Assembly (NCBI GenBank): GCA_035771175.1
Contig: CM069603.1
Span: forward strand, 20,684,286-20,748,285
DNA length: 64,000 bases
Source of the DNA: Paratinospora sagittata
Taxonomy: Eukaryota > Streptophyta > Magnoliopsida > Ranunculales > Menispermaceae
Direction of reading: 5' to 3'
A program made the position numbers and the translations under genes. Shown one piece after another: positions 45,758 to 60,800 of this stretch (its first letter is position 1; each line of letters opens with the position of its first letter). The notes under the pieces are model-generated. The model did not search any database and was not told the origin of the DNA. It saw only the letters and a list, made by a program, of their open reading frames with translations.

Positions 45758-48700
45758 TCTAAGTATATGAAGTGGTCTCGGTAAGATAACACATCAAAGA
45801 GGAACACATCACCTGTTTTGCATCAAGAACACATCAAACAATAGCTTTCGAATTCTACAATGATCAAGCTCGAAGAACGAAGACATATCTCATGTCTAAT
45901 GCATTAGTTTGATCTCTGGTGTGTAGGGTAACCCCTCGATCAATCTTAGCACTAAAACTCTGAAAATTGCAAAGTCTTCAAAATCACTTTCGATATAGTA
46001 TTTCATTTTTACAAAAATGTTTTCCGAAAGGTTTTAATCATAATTTTAATGAGTTTTGAATTATTTAAAAGTGTTTATTCTTATATCAAAGTGTTTTGAG
46101 TCAATGAAATGGTTCTTTAGTGTCAAAATATTAATTTTTCAAAAATAAGGCTATCCAGCAATTGGCACGTCTTAGACTAAAATCTTATATTTCTAACGAG
46201 AAAAATGTGGGCACTTCTGCTTGCTCGATTTTTCTATTCCTTCACAGTTTTGCCAGGTTATCTTAATTGAAATATTCTCTAGTAACACCTAGATGATTCC
46301 CATTGTCTCGCACGCCCAAAAAACTTTAGATTGAACAATGTTTTGAATTCAAATCATTTTGTAGTACTCTTGCTCTTTAACCTTCAACTTCAAATTTTAT
46401 AAAACACTCATTCTCTGATTTTCAAAAATTCAACACGCACGATATTTGCAAGTTAGATTGAGGTTTTCGAAGAGTTTTTCAAGAGAAGAAAGTAATGATT
46501 CTTGCCTTTGCAAAAAAAGGCTTCGAATTGAATCAAAATTGCAATCTGTCTTGATGTTCAGCTAGTTCTTCATTTTATCCCTTGTGTGCTAAGATTTGCA
46601 GAGGCTATCCATTGTTTAAAACTCTAAGAATATGAAGTGGTCTCGGTAAGATAACACATCAAAGAGGAACACATCACCTGTTTTGCATCAAGAACACATC
46701 AAACAATAGCTTTCGAATTCTACAATGATCAAGCTCGAAGAACGAAGACATATCTCATGTCTAATGCATTAGTTTGATCTCTGGTGTGTAAGGTAACCCC
46801 TCGATCAATCTTAGCACTAAAACTCTGAAAATTGCAAAGTCTTCAAAATCACTTTCGATATAGTATTTCATTTTTACTAAAATGTTTTCCGAAAGGTTTT
46901 AATCATAATTTTAAAGAGTTTTGAATTATTTAAAAGTGTTTATTCTTATATCAAAGTGTTTTGAGTCAATGAAATGGTTCTTTAGTGTCAAAATATTAAT
47001 TTTTCAAAAATAAGGCTATCCAGCAATTGGCACGTCTTAGACTAAAATCTGATATTTCTAACGAGAAAAATGTGGGCACTTCTGCTTGCTCGATTTTTCT
47101 ATTCCTTCACCGTTTTGCCAGGTTATCTTAATTGAAATATTCTCTAGTAACACCTAGATGATTCCCATTGTCTCGCACGCCCAAAAAACTTTAGATTGAA
47201 CAATGTTTTGAATTCAAATCATTTTGTAGTACTCTTGCTCTTTAACCTTCAACTTCAAATTTTATAAAACACTTATTCTCTGATTTTCAAAAATACAACA
47301 CGCACGATATTTGCAAGTTAGATTGAGGTTTTCGAAGAGTTTTTTCAAGAGAAGAAAGTAATGATTCTTGCCTTTGCAAAAAAGGGCTTCGAATTGAATC
47401 AAAATTGCAATCTGTCTTGATGTTCAGCTAGTTCTTCATTTTATCCCTTGTGTGCTAAGATTTGCAGAGGCTATCCATTGTTTAAAACTCTAAGTATATG
47501 AAGTGGTCTCGGTAAGATAACACATCAAAGAGGAACACATCACCTGTTTTGCATCAAGAACACATCAAACAATAGCTTTCGAATTCTACAATGATCAAGC
47601 TCGAAGAACGAAGACATATCTCATGTCTAATGCATTAGTTTTATCCCCGGTGTGTAAGGTAACCCCTCGATCAATCTGAGCACTAAAACTCTGAAAATTG
47701 CAAAGTCTTCAAAATCACTTTCGATATAGTATTTCATTTTTACAAAAATGTTTGCCGAAAGGTTTTAATCATAATTTTAAAGAGTTTTGAATTATTTAAA
47801 AGTGTTTATTCTTATATGAAAGTGTTTTGAGTCAATGAAATGGTTCTTTAGTGTCAAAATATTAATTTTTCAAAAATAAGGCTATCCAGCAATTGGCACG
47901 TCTTAGACTAAAATCTGATATTTCTAACGAGAAAAATGTGGGCACTTCTGCTTGCTCGATTTTTCCATTCCTTCACAGTTTTGCCAGGTTATCTTAATTG
48001 AAATATTCTCTAGTAACACCTAGATGATTCCCATTGTCTCGCACGCCCAAAAAACTTTAGATTGAACAATGTTTTGAATTCAAATCATTTTGTAGTACTC
48101 TTGCTCTTTAACCTTCAACTTCAAATTTTATAAAACACTCATTCTCTGATTTTCAAAAATTCAACACGCACGATATTTGCAAGTTAGATTGAGGTTTTCG
48201 AAGAGTTTTTCAAGAGAAGAAAGTAATGATTCTTGCCTTTGCAAAAAAGGGCTTCGAATTGAATCAAAATTGCAATCTGTCTTGATGTTCAGCTAGTTCT
48301 TCATTTTATCCCTTGTGTGCTAAGATTTGCAGAGGCTATCCATTGTTTAAAACTCTAAGTATATGAAGTGGTCTCGGTAAGATAACACATCAAAGAGGAA
48401 CACATCACCTGTTTTGCATCAAGAACACATCAAACAATAGCTTTCGAATTCTACAATGATCAAGCTCGAAGAACGAAGACATATCTCATGTCTAATGCAT
48501 TAGTTTTATCTCTGGTGTGTAAGGTAACCCCTCGATCAATCTTAGCACTAAAACTCTGAAAATTGCAAAGTCTTCAAAATCACTTTCGATATAGTATTTC
48601 ATTTTTACAAAAATGTTTTCCGAAAGGTTTTAATCATAATTTTAAAGAGTTTTGAATTATTTAAAAGTGTTTATTCTTATATGAAAGTGTTTTGAGTCAA

Positions 48701-51700
48701 TGAAATGGTTCTTTAGTGTCAAAATATTAATTTTTCAAAAATAAGGCTATCCAGCAATTGGCACGTCTTAGACTAAAATCTGATATTTCTAACGAGAAAA
48801 ATGTGGGCACTTCTGCTTGCTCGATTTTTCCATTCATTCACAGTTTTGCCAGGTTATCTTAATTGAAATATTCTCTAGAAACACCTAGATGATTCCCATT
48901 GTCTCGCACGCCCAAAAAACTTTAGATTGAACAATGTTTTGAATTCAAATCATTTTGTCGTACTCTTGCTCTTTAACCTTCCACTTCAAATTTTATAAAA
49001 CACTTATTCTCTTATTTTCAAAAATACAACACGCACTATATTTGCAAGTTAGATTGAGGTTTTCGAAGAGTTTTTCAAGAGAAGAAAGTAATGATTCTTG
49101 CCTTTGCAAAAAAAGGCTTCGAATTGAATCAAAATTGCAATCTGTCTTGATGTTCAGCTAGTTCTTCATTTTATCCCTTGTGTGCTAAGATTTGCAGAGG
49201 CTATCCATTGTTTAAAACTCTAAGGATATGAAGTGGTCTCGGTAAGATAACACATCAAAGAGGAACACATCACCTGTTTTGCATCAAGAACACATCAAAC
49301 AATAGCTTTCGAATTCTACAATGATCAAGCTCGAAGAACGAAGACATATCTCATGTCTAATGCATTAGTTTGATCTCTGGTGTGTAGGGTAACCCCTCGA
49401 TCAATCTTAGCACTAAAACTCTGAAAATTGCAAAGTCTTCAAAATCACTTTCGATATAGTATTTCATTTTTACAAAAATGTTTTCCGAAAGGTTTTAATC
49501 ATAATTTTAATGAGTTTTGAATTATTTAAAAGTGTTTATTCTTATATCAAAGTGTTTTGAGTCAATGAAATGGTTCTTTAGTGTCAAAATATTAATTTTT
49601 CAAAAATAAGGCTATCCAGCAATTGGCACGTCTTAGACTAAAATCTTATATTTCTAACGAGAAAAATGTGGGCACTTCTGCTTGCTCGATTTTTCTATTC
49701 CTTCACAGTTTTGCCAGGTTATCTTAATTGAAATATTCTCTAGTAACACCTAGATGATTCCCATTGTCTCGCACGCCCAAAAAACTTTAGATTGAACAAT
49801 GTTTTGAATTCAAATCATTTTGTAGTACTCTTGCTCTTTAACCTTCAACTTCAAATTTTATAAAACACTCATTCTCTGATTTTCAAAAATTCAACACGCA
49901 CGATATTTGCAAGTTAGATTGAGGTTTTCGAAGAGTTTTTCAAGAGAAGAAAGTAATGATTCTTGCCTTTGCAAAAAAAGGCTTCGAATTGAATCAAAAT
50001 TGCAATCTGTCTTGATGTTCAGCTAGTTCTTCATTTTATCCCTTGTGTGCTAAGATTTGCAGAGGCTATCCATTGTTTAAAACTCTAAGAATATGAAGTG
50101 GTCTCGGTAAGATAACACATCAAAGAGGAACACATCACCTGTTTTGCATCAAGAACACATCAAACAATAGCTTTCGAATTCTACAATGATCAAGCTCGAA
50201 GAACGAAGACATATCTCATGTCTAATGCATTAGTTTGATCTCTGGTGTGTAAGGTAACCCCTCGATCAATCTTAGCACTAAAACTCTGAAAATTGCAAAG
50301 TCTTCAAAATCACTTTCGATATAGTATTTCATTTTTACTAAAATGTTTTCCGAAAGGTTTTAATCATAATTTTAAAGAGTTTTGAATTATTTAAAAGTGT
50401 TTATTCTTATCTGAAAGTGTTTTGAGTCAATGAAATGGTTCTTTAGTGTCAAAATATTAATTTTTCAAAAATAAGGCTATCCAGCAATTGACACGTCTTA
50501 GACTAAAATCTGATATTTCTAACGAGAAAAATGTGGGCACTTCTGCTTGCTCGATTTTTCTATTCCTTCACCGTTTTGCCAGGTTATCTTAATTGAAATA
50601 TTCTCTAGTAACACCTAGATGATTCCCATTGTCTCGCACGCCCAAAAAACTTTAGATTGAACAATGTTTTGAATTCAAATCATTTTGTAGTACTCTTGCT
50701 CTTTAACCTTCAACTTCAAATTTTATAAAACACTTATTCTCTTATTTTCAAAAATACAACACGCACTATATTTGCAAGTTAGATTGAGGTTTTCGAAGAG
50801 TTTTTCAAGAGAAGAAAGTAATGATTCTTGCCTTTGCAAAAAAAGGCTTCGAATTGAATCAAAATCGCAATCTGTCTTGATGTTCAGCTAGTTCTTCATT
50901 TTATCCCTTGTGTGCTAAGATTTGCAGAGGCTATCCATTGTTTAAAACTCTAAGTATATGAAGTGGTCTCGGTAAGATAACACATCAAAGAGGAACACAT
51001 CACCTGTTTTGCATCAAGAACACATCAAACAATAGCTTTCGAATTCTACAATGATCAAGCTCGAAGAACGAAGACATATCTCATGTCTAATGCATTAGTT
51101 TGATCTCTGGTGTGTAGGGTAACCCCTCGATCAATCTTAGCACTAAAACTCTGAAAATTGCAAAGTCTTCAAAATCACTTTCGATATAGTATTTCATTTT
51201 TACAAAAATGTTTTCCGAAAGGTTTTAATCAAAATTTTAATGAGTTTTGAATTATTTAAAAGTGTTTATTCTTATATCAAAGTGTTTTGAGTCAATGAAA
51301 TGGTTCTTTAGTGTCAAAATATTAATTTTTCAAAAATAAGGCTATCCAGCAATTGGCACGTCTTAGACTAAAATCTTATATTTCTAACGAGAAAAATGTG
51401 GGCACTTCTGCTTGCTCGATTTTTCTATTCCTTCACAGTTTTGTCAGGTTATCTTAATTGAAATATTCTCTAGTAACACCTAGATGATTCCCATTGTCTC
51501 GCACGCCCAAAAAACTTTAGATTGAACAATGTTTTGAATTCAAATCATTTTGTAGTACTCTTGCTCTTTAACCTTCAACTTCAAATTTTATAAAACACTC
51601 ATTCTCTGATTTTCAAAAATTCAACACGCACGATATTTGCAAGTTAGGTTGAGGTTTTCGAAGAGTTTTTCAAGAGAAGAAAGTAATGATTCTTGCCTTT

Positions 51701-53543
51701 GCAAAAAAAGGCTTCGAATTGAATCAAAATCGCAATCTGTCTTGATGTTCAGCTAGTTCTTCATTTTATCCCTTGTGTGCTAAGATTTGCAGAGGCTATC
51801 CATTGTTTAAAACTCTAAGTATATGAAGTGGTCTCGGTAAGATAACACATCAAAGAGGAACACATCACCTGTTTTGCATCAAGAACACATCAAACAATAG
51901 CTTTCGAATTCTACAATGATCAAGCTCGAAGAACGAAGACATATCTCATGTCTAATGCATTAGTTTGATCTCTGGTGTGTAGGGTAACCCCTCGATCAAT
52001 CTTAGCACTAAAACTCTGAAAATTGCAAAGTCTTCAAAATCACTTTCGATATAGTATTTCATTTTTACAAAAATGTTTTCCGAAAGGTTTTAATCATAAT
52101 TTTAATGAGTTTTGAATTATTTAAAAGTGTTTATTCTTATATCAAAGTGTTTTGAGTCAATGAAATGGTTCTTTAGTGTCAAAATATTAATTTTTCAAAA
52201 ATAAGGCTATCCAGCAATTGGCACGTCTTAGACTAAAATCTTATATTTCTAACGAGAAAAATGTGGGCACTTCTGCTTGCTCGATTTTTCTATTCCTTCA
52301 CAGTTTTGCCAGGTTATCTTAATTGAAATATTCTCTAGTAACACCTAGATGATTCCCATTGTCTCGCACGCCCAAAAAACTTTAGATTGAACAATGTTTT
52401 GAATTCAAATCATTTTGTAGTACTCTTGCTCTTTAACCTTCAACTTCAAATTTTATAAAACACTCATTCTCTGATTTTCAAAAATTCAACACGCACGATA
52501 TTTGCAAGTTAGATTGAGGTTTTCGAAGAGTTTTTCAAGAGGAGAAAGTAATGATTCTTGCCTTTGCAAAAAAAGGCTTCGAATTGAATCAAAATTGCAA
52601 TCTGTCTTGATGTTCAGCTAGTTCTTCATTTTATCCCTTGTGTGCTAAGATTTGCAGAGGCTATCCATTGTTTAAAACTCTAAGGATATGAAGTGGTCTC
52701 GGTAAGATAACACATCAAAGAGGAACACATCACCTGTTTTGCATCAAGAACACATCAAACAATAGCTTTCGAATTCTACAATGATCAAGCTCGAAGAACG
52801 AAGACATATCTCATGTCTAATGCATTAGTTTTATCTCTGGTGTGTAAGGTAACCCCTCGATCAATCTTAGCACTAAAACTCTGAAAATTGCAAAGTCTTC
52901 AAAATCACTTTCGATATAGTATTTCATTTTTACTAAAATGTTTTCCGAAAGGTTTTAATCATAATTTTAAAGTGTTTTGAATTATTTAAAAGTGTTTATT
53001 CTTATATCAAAGTGTTTTGAGTCAATGAAATGGTTCTTTAGTGTCAAAATATTAATTTTTCAAAAATAAGGCTATCCAGCAATTGGCACGTCTTAGACTA
53101 AAATCTGATATTTCTAACGAGAAAAATGTGGGCACTTCTGCTTGCTCGATTTTTCTATTCCTTCACCGTTTTGCCAGGTTATCTTAATTGAAATATTCTC
53201 TAGTAACACCTAGATGATTCCCATTGTCTCGCACGCCCAAAAAACTTTAGATTGAACAATCTTTTGAATTCAAATCATTTTGTAGTACTCTTGCTCTTTA
53301 ACCTTCAACTTCAAATTTTATAAAACACTTATTCTCTGATTTTCAAAAATACAACACGCACGATATTTGCAAGTTAGATTGAGGTTTTCGAAGAGTTTTT
53401 CAAGAGAAGAAAGTAATGATTCTTGCCTTTGCAAAAAAAGGCTTCGAATTGAATCAAAATTGCAATCTGTCTTGATGTTCAGCTAGTTCTTCATTTTATC
53501 CCTTGTGTGCTAAGATTTGCAGAGGCTATCCATTGTTTAAAAC

Positions 53544-55247
53544 TCTAAGTATATGAAGTGGTCTCGGTAAGATAACACATCAAAGAGGAACACATCACCT
53601 GTTTTGCATCAAGAACACATCAAACAATAGCTTTCGAATTCTACAATGATCAAGCTCGAAGAACGAAGACGTATCTCACGTCTAATGCATTAGTTTGATC
53701 TCTGGTGTGTAGGGTAACCCCTCGATCAATCTTAGCACTAAAACTCTGAAAATTGCAAAGTCTTCAAAATCACTTTCGATATAGTATTTCATTTTTACAA
53801 AAATGTTTTCCGAAAGGTTTTAATCATAATTTTAATGAGTTTTGAATTATTTAAAAGTAATATCAAAGTGTTTTGAGTCAATGAAATGGTTCTTTAGTGT
53901 CAAAATATTAATTTTTCAAAAATAAAGCTATCCAGCAATTGGCACGTCTTAGACTAAAATCTTATATTTCTAACGAGAAAAATGTGGGCACTTCTGCTTG
54001 CTCGATTTTTCTATTCCTTCACAGTTTTGCCAGGTTATCTTAATTGAAATATTCTCTAGTAACACCTAGATGATTCCCATTGTCTCGCACGCCCAAAAAA
54101 CTTTAGATCGAACAATGTTTTGAATTCAAATCATTTTGTAGTACTCTTGCTCTTTAACCTTCAACTTCAAATTTTATAAAACACTCATTCTCTGATTTTC
54201 AAAAATTCAACACGCACGATATTTGCAAGTTAGATTGAGGTTTTCGAAGAGTTTTTCAAGAGAAGAAAGTAATGATTCTTGCCTTAGCAAAAAAAGGCTT
54301 CGAATTGAATCAAAATTGCAATCTGTCTTGATGTTCAGCTAGTTCTTCATTTTATCCCTTGTGTGCTAAGATTTGCAGAGGCTATCCATTGTTTAAAACT
54401 CTAAGGATATGAAGTGGTCTCGGTAAGATAACACATCAAAGAGGAACACATCACCTGTTTTGCATCAAGAACACATCAAACAATAGCTTTCGAATTCTAC
54501 AATGATCAAGCTCGAAGAACGAAGACATATCTCATGTCTAATGCATTAGTTTGATCTCTGGTGTGTAAGGCAACCCCTCGATCAACCTTAGCACTAAAAC
54601 TCTGAAAATTGCAAAGTCTTCAAAATCACTTTCGATATATTATTTCATTTTTACAAAAATTTTTTCCGAAAGGTTTTAATCATAATTTTAATGAGTTTTG
54701 AATTATTTAAAAGTGTTTATTCTTATATGAAAGTGTTTTGAGTCAATGAAATGGTTCTTTAGTGTCAAAATATTAATTTTTCAAAAATAAGGCTATCCAG
54801 CAATTGGCACGTCTTAGAGTAAAATCTGATATTTCTAACGAGAAAAATGTGGGCACTTCTGCTTGCTCGATTTTTCTATTCCTTCACCGTTTTGCCAGGT
54901 TATCTTAATTGAAATATTCTCTAGTAACACCTAGATGATTCCCATTGTCTCGCACGCCCAAAAAACTTTAGATTGAACAATGTTTTGAATTCAAATCATT
55001 ACGTAGTACTCTTGCTCTTTAACCTTCAACTTCAAATTTTATAAAACACTCATTCTCTGATTTTCAAAAATTCAACACGCACGATATTTGCAAGTTAGAT
55101 TGAGGTTTTCGAAGAGTTTGAAATTCTTGCCTTTGCAAAAAAGGGCTTCGAATTGAATCAAAATTGCAATCTGTCTTGATGTTCAGCTAGTTCTTCATTT
55201 TATCCCTTGTGTGCTAAGATTTGCAGAGGCTATCCATTGTTTAAAAC
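53544..55247. repeat. Two neighbouring short satellite monomers with deletions
   Basis: Monomer 53544-54399 (856 bp) lacks 9 bp at TTAAAAGTAATATC. Monomer 54400-55247 (848 bp) lacks about 17 bp around GAAGAGTTTGAAATTCTTG. These are the only length outliers noticed among 61 full monomers. Confidence 0.88.
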
Positions 55248-57843
55248 TCTAAGTATATGAAGTGGTCTCGGTAAGATAACACATCAAAGAGGAACACATC
55301 ACCTGTTTTGCATCAAGAACACATCAAACAATAGCTTTCGAATTCTACAATGATCAAGCTCGAAGAACGAAGACATATCTCATGTCTAATGCATTAGTTT
55401 GATCTCTGGTGTGTAAGGCAACCCCTCGATCAACCTTAGCACTAAAGCTCTGAAAATTGCAAAGTCTTCAAAATCACTTTCGATATAGTATTTCATTTTT
55501 ACAAAAATGTTTTCCGAAAGGTTTTAATCATAATTTTAATGAGTTTTGAATTATTTAAAAGTGTTTATTCTTATATGAAAGTGTTTTGAGTCAATGAAAT
55601 GGTTCTTTAGTGTCAAAATATTAATTTTTCAAAAATAAGGCTATCCAGCAATTGGCACGTCTTAGAGTAAAATCTGATATTTCTAACGAGAAAAATGTGG
55701 GCACTTCTGCTTGCTCGATTTTTCTATTCCTTCACCGTTTTGCCAGGTTATCTTAATTGAAATATTCTCTAGTAACACCTAGATGATTCCCATTGTCTCG
55801 CACGCCCAAAAAACTTTAGATTGAACAATGTTTTGAATTCAAATCATTTTGTAGTACTCTTGCTCTTTAACCTTCAACTTCAAATTTTATAAAACACTTA
55901 TTCTCTGATTTTCAAAAATACAACACGCACGATATTGGCAAGTTAGATTGAGGTTTTCGAAGAGTTTTTCAAGAGAAGAAAGTAATGATTCTTGCCTTTG
56001 CAAAAAAGGGCTTCGAATTGAATCAAAATTGCAATCTGTCTTGATGTTCAGCTAGTTCTTCATTTTATCCCTTGTGTGCTAAGATTTGCAGAGGCTATCC
56101 ATTGTTTCAAAACTCTAAGTATATGAAGTGGTCTCGGTAAGATAACACATCAAAGAGGAACACATCACCTGTTTTGCATCAAGAACACATCAAACAATAG
56201 CTTTCGAATTCTACAATGATCAAGCTCGAAGAACGAAGACATATCTCATGTCTAATGCATTAGTTTGATCTCTGGTGTGTAAGGCAACCCCTCGATCAAC
56301 CTTAGCACTAAAACTCTGAAAATTGCAAAGTCTTCAAAATCACTTTCGATATAGTATTTCATTTTTACAAAAATGTTTTCCGAAAGGTTTTAATCATAAT
56401 TTTAATGAGTTTTGAATTATTTAAAAGTGTTTATTCTTATATGAAAGTGTTTTGAGTCAATGAAATGGTTCTTTAGTGTCAAAATATTAATTTTTCAAAA
56501 ATAAGGCTATCCAGCAATTGGCACGTCTTAGAGTAAAATCTGATATTTCTAACGAGAAAAATGTGGGCACTTCTGCTTGCTCGATTTTTCTATTCCTTCA
56601 CCGTTTTGCCAGGTTATCTTAATTGAAATATTCTCTAGTAACACCTAGATGATTCCCATTGTCTCGCACGCCCAAAAAACTTTAGATTGAACAATGTTTT
56701 GAATTCAAATCATTTTGTAGTACTCTTGCTCTTTAACCTTCAACTTCAAATTTTATAAAACACTTATTCTCTGATTTTCAAAAATACAACACGCACGATA
56801 TTTGCAAGTTAGATTGAGGTTTTCGAAGAGTTTTTCAAGAGAAGAAAGTAATGATTCTTGCCTTTGCAAAAAAGGGCTTCGAATTGAATCAAAATTGCAA
56901 TCTGTCTTGATGTTCAGCTAGTTCTTCATTTTATCCCTTGTGTGCTAAGATTTGCAGAGGCTATCCATTGTTTAAAACTCTAAGTATATGAAGTGGTCTC
57001 GGTAAGATACCACATCAAAGAGGACCACATCACCTGTTTTGCATCAAGAACACATCAAACAATAGCTTTCGAATTCTACAATGATCAAGCTCGAAGAACG
57101 AAGACATATCTCATGTCTAATGCATTAGTTTGATCTCTGGTGTGTAAGGTAACCCCTCGAGCAATCTTAGCACTAAAACTCTGAAAATTGCAAAGTCTTC
57201 AAAATCACTTTCGATATAGTATTTCATTTTTACAAAAATGTTTTCCGAAAGGTTTTAATCATAATTTTAAAGAGTTTTGAATTATTTAAAAGTGTTTATT
57301 CTTATATCAAAGTGTTTTGAGTCAATGAAATGGTTCTTTAGTGTCAAAATATTAATTTTTCAAAAATAAGGCTATCCAGCAATTGGCACGTCTTAGACTA
57401 AAATCTGATATTTCTAACGAGAAAAATGTGGGCACTTCTGCTTGCTCGATTTTTCCATTCCTTCACAGTTTTGCCAGGTTATCTTAATTGAAATATTCTC
57501 TAGTAACACCTAGATGATTCCCATTGTCCCGCACGCCCAAAAAACTTTAGATTGAACAATGTTTTGAATTCAAATCATTTTGTAGTACTCTTGCTCTTTA
57601 ACCTTCAACTTCAAATTTTATAAAACACTTATTCTCTGATTTTCAAAAATACAACACGCACTATATTTGCAAGTTAGATTGAGGTTTTCGAAGAGTTTTT
57701 CAAGAGAAGAAAGTAATGATTCTTGCCTTTGCAAAAAAAGGCTTCGAATTGAATCAAAATCGCAATCTGTCTTGATGTTCAGCTAGTTCTTCATTTTATC
57801 CCTTGTGTGCTAAGATTTGCAGAGGCTATCCATTGTTTAAAAC

Positions 57844-60800
57844 TCTAAGTATATGAAGTGGTCTCGGTAAGATAACACATCAAAGAGGAACACATCACCT
57901 ATTTTGCATCAAGAACACATCAAACAATAGCTTTCGAATTCTACAATGATCAAGCTCGAAGAACGAAGACATATCTCATGTCTAATGCATTAGTTTGATC
58001 TCTGGTGTGTAGGGTAACCCCTCGATCAATCTTAGCACTAAAACTCTGAAAATTGCAAAGTCTTCAAAATCACTTTCGATATAGTATTTCATTTTTACAA
58101 AAATGTTTTCCGAAAGGTTTTAATCATAATTTTAATGAGTTTTGAATTATTTAAAAGTGTTTATTCTTATATCAAAGTGTTTTGAGTCAATGAAATGGTT
58201 CTTTAGTGTCAAAATATTAATTTTTCAAAAATAAGGCTATCCAGCAATTGGCACGTCTTAGACTAAAATCTTATATTTCTAACGAGAAAAATGTGGGCAC
58301 TTCTGCTTGCTCGATTTTTCTATTCCTTCACAGTTTTGCCAGGTTATCTTAATTGAAATATTCTCTAGTAACACCTAGATGATTCCCATTGTCTCGCACG
58401 CCCAAAAAACTTTAGATTGAACAATGTTTTGAATTCAAATCATTTTGTAGTACTCTTGCTCTTTAACCTTCAACTTCAAATTTTATAAAACACTCATTCT
58501 CTGATTTTCAAAAATTCAACACGCACGATATTTGCAAGTTAGATTGAGGTTTTCGAAGAGTTTTTCAACAGAAGAAAGTAATGATTCTTGCCTTTGCAAA
58601 AAAAGGCTTCGAATTGAATCAAAATTGCAATCTGTCTTGATGTTCAGCTAATTCTTCATTTTATCCCTTGTGTGCTAAGATTTGCAGAGGCTATCCATTG
58701 TTTAAAACTCTAAGTATATGAAGTGGTCTCGGTAAGATAACACATCAAAGAGGAACACATCACCTGTTTTGCATCAAGAACACATCAAACAATAGCTTTC
58801 GAATTCTACAATGATCAAGCTCGAAGAACGAAGACATATCTCATGTCTAATGCATTAGTTTGATCTCTGGTGTGTAGGGTAACCCCTCGATCAATCTTAG
58901 CACTAAAACTCTGAAAATTGCAAAGTCTTCAAAACCACTTTCGATATAGTATTTCACTATTACAAAAATGTTTTCCGAAAGGTTTTAATCATAATTTTAA
59001 TGAGTTTTGAATTATTTAAAAGTGTTTATTCTTATATCAAAGTGTTTTGAGTCAATGAAATGGTTCTTTAGTGTCAAAATATTAATTTTTCAAAAATAAG
59101 GCTATCCAGCAATTGGCACGTCTTAGACTAAAATCTTATATTTCTAACGAGAAAAATGTGGGCACTTCTGCTTGCTCGATTTCTCTATTCCTTCACAGTT
59201 TTGCCAGGTTATCTTAATTGAAATATTCTCTAGTAACACCTAGATGATTCCCATTGTCTCGCACGCCCAAAAAACTTTAGATTGAACAATGTTTTGAATT
59301 CAAATCATTTTGTAGTACTCTTGCTCTTTAACCTTCAACTTCAAATTTTATAAAACACTCATTCTCTAATTTTCAAAAATTCAACACGCACGATATGTGC
59401 AAGTTAGATTGAGGTTTTCGAAGAGTTTTTCAAGAGAAGAAAGTAATGATTCTTGCCTTTGCAAAAAAAGGCTTCGAATTGAATCAAAATAGCAATCTGT
59501 CTTGATGTTCAGCTAGTTCTTCATTTTATCCCTTGTGTGCTAAGATTTGCAGAGGCTATCCATTGTTTAAAACTCTAAGGATATGAAGTGGTCTCGGTAA
59601 GATAACACATCAAAGAGGAACACATCACCTGTTTTGCATCAAGAACACATCAAACAATAGCTTTCGAATTCTACAATGATCAAGCTCGAAGAACGAAGAC
59701 ATATCTCATGTCTAATGCATTAGTTTGATCTCTGGTGTGTAAGGTAACCCCTCGATCAATCTTAGCACTAAAACTCTGAAAATTGCAAAGTCTTCAAAAT
59801 CACTTTCGATATAGTATTTCATTTTTACAAAAATGTTTTCCGAAAGGTTTTAATCATAATTTTAATGAGTTTTGAATTATTTAAAAGTGTTTATTCTTAT
59901 ATCAAAGTGTTTTGAGTCAATGAAATGGTTCTTTAGTGTCAAAATATTAATTTTTCAAAAATAAGGCTATCCAGCAATTGGCACGTCTTAGACTAAAATC
60001 TTATATTTCTAACGAGAAAAATGTGGGCACTTCTGCTTGCTCGATTTTTCTATTCCTTCACAGTTTTGCCAGGTTATCTTAATTGAAATATTCTCTAGTA
60101 ACACCTAGATGATTCCCATTGTCTCGCACGCCCAAAAAACTTTAGATTGAACAATGTTTTGAATTCAAATCATTTTGTAGTACTCTTGCTCTTTAACCTT
60201 CAACTTCAAATTTTATAAAACACTCATTCTCTGATTTTCAAAAATTCAACACGCACGATATTTGCAAGTTAGATTGAGGTTTTCGAAGAGTTTTTCAACA
60301 GAAGAAAGTAATGATTCTTGCCTTTGCAAAAAAAGGCTTCGAATTGAATCAAAATTGCAATCTGTCTTGATGTTCAGCTAATTCTTCATTTTATCCCTTG
60401 TGTGCTAAGATTTGCAGAGGCTATCCATTGTTTAAAACTCTAAGTATATGAAGTGGTCTCGGTAAGATAACACATCAAAGAGGAACACATCACCTGTTTT
60501 GCATCAAGAACACATCAAACAATAGCTTTCGAATTCTACAATGATCAAGCTCGAAGAACGAAGACATATCTCATGTCTAATGCATTAGTTTGATCTCTGG
60601 TGTGTAGGGTAACCCCTCGATCAATCTTAGCACTAAAACTCTGAAAATTGCAAAGTCTTCAAAACCACTTTCGATATAGTATTTCACTATTACAAAAATG
60701 TTTTCCGAAAGGTTTTAATCATAATTTTAATGAGTTTTGAATTATTTAAAAGTGTTTATTCTTATATCAAAGTGTTTTGAGTCAATGAAATGGTTCTTTA

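Noticed and set aside
48955..49161. 68-codon ORF in the satellite
   Set aside because: Opened by a single substitution (GTCGTACTC for GTAGTACTC) that removes a stop in one monomer only.
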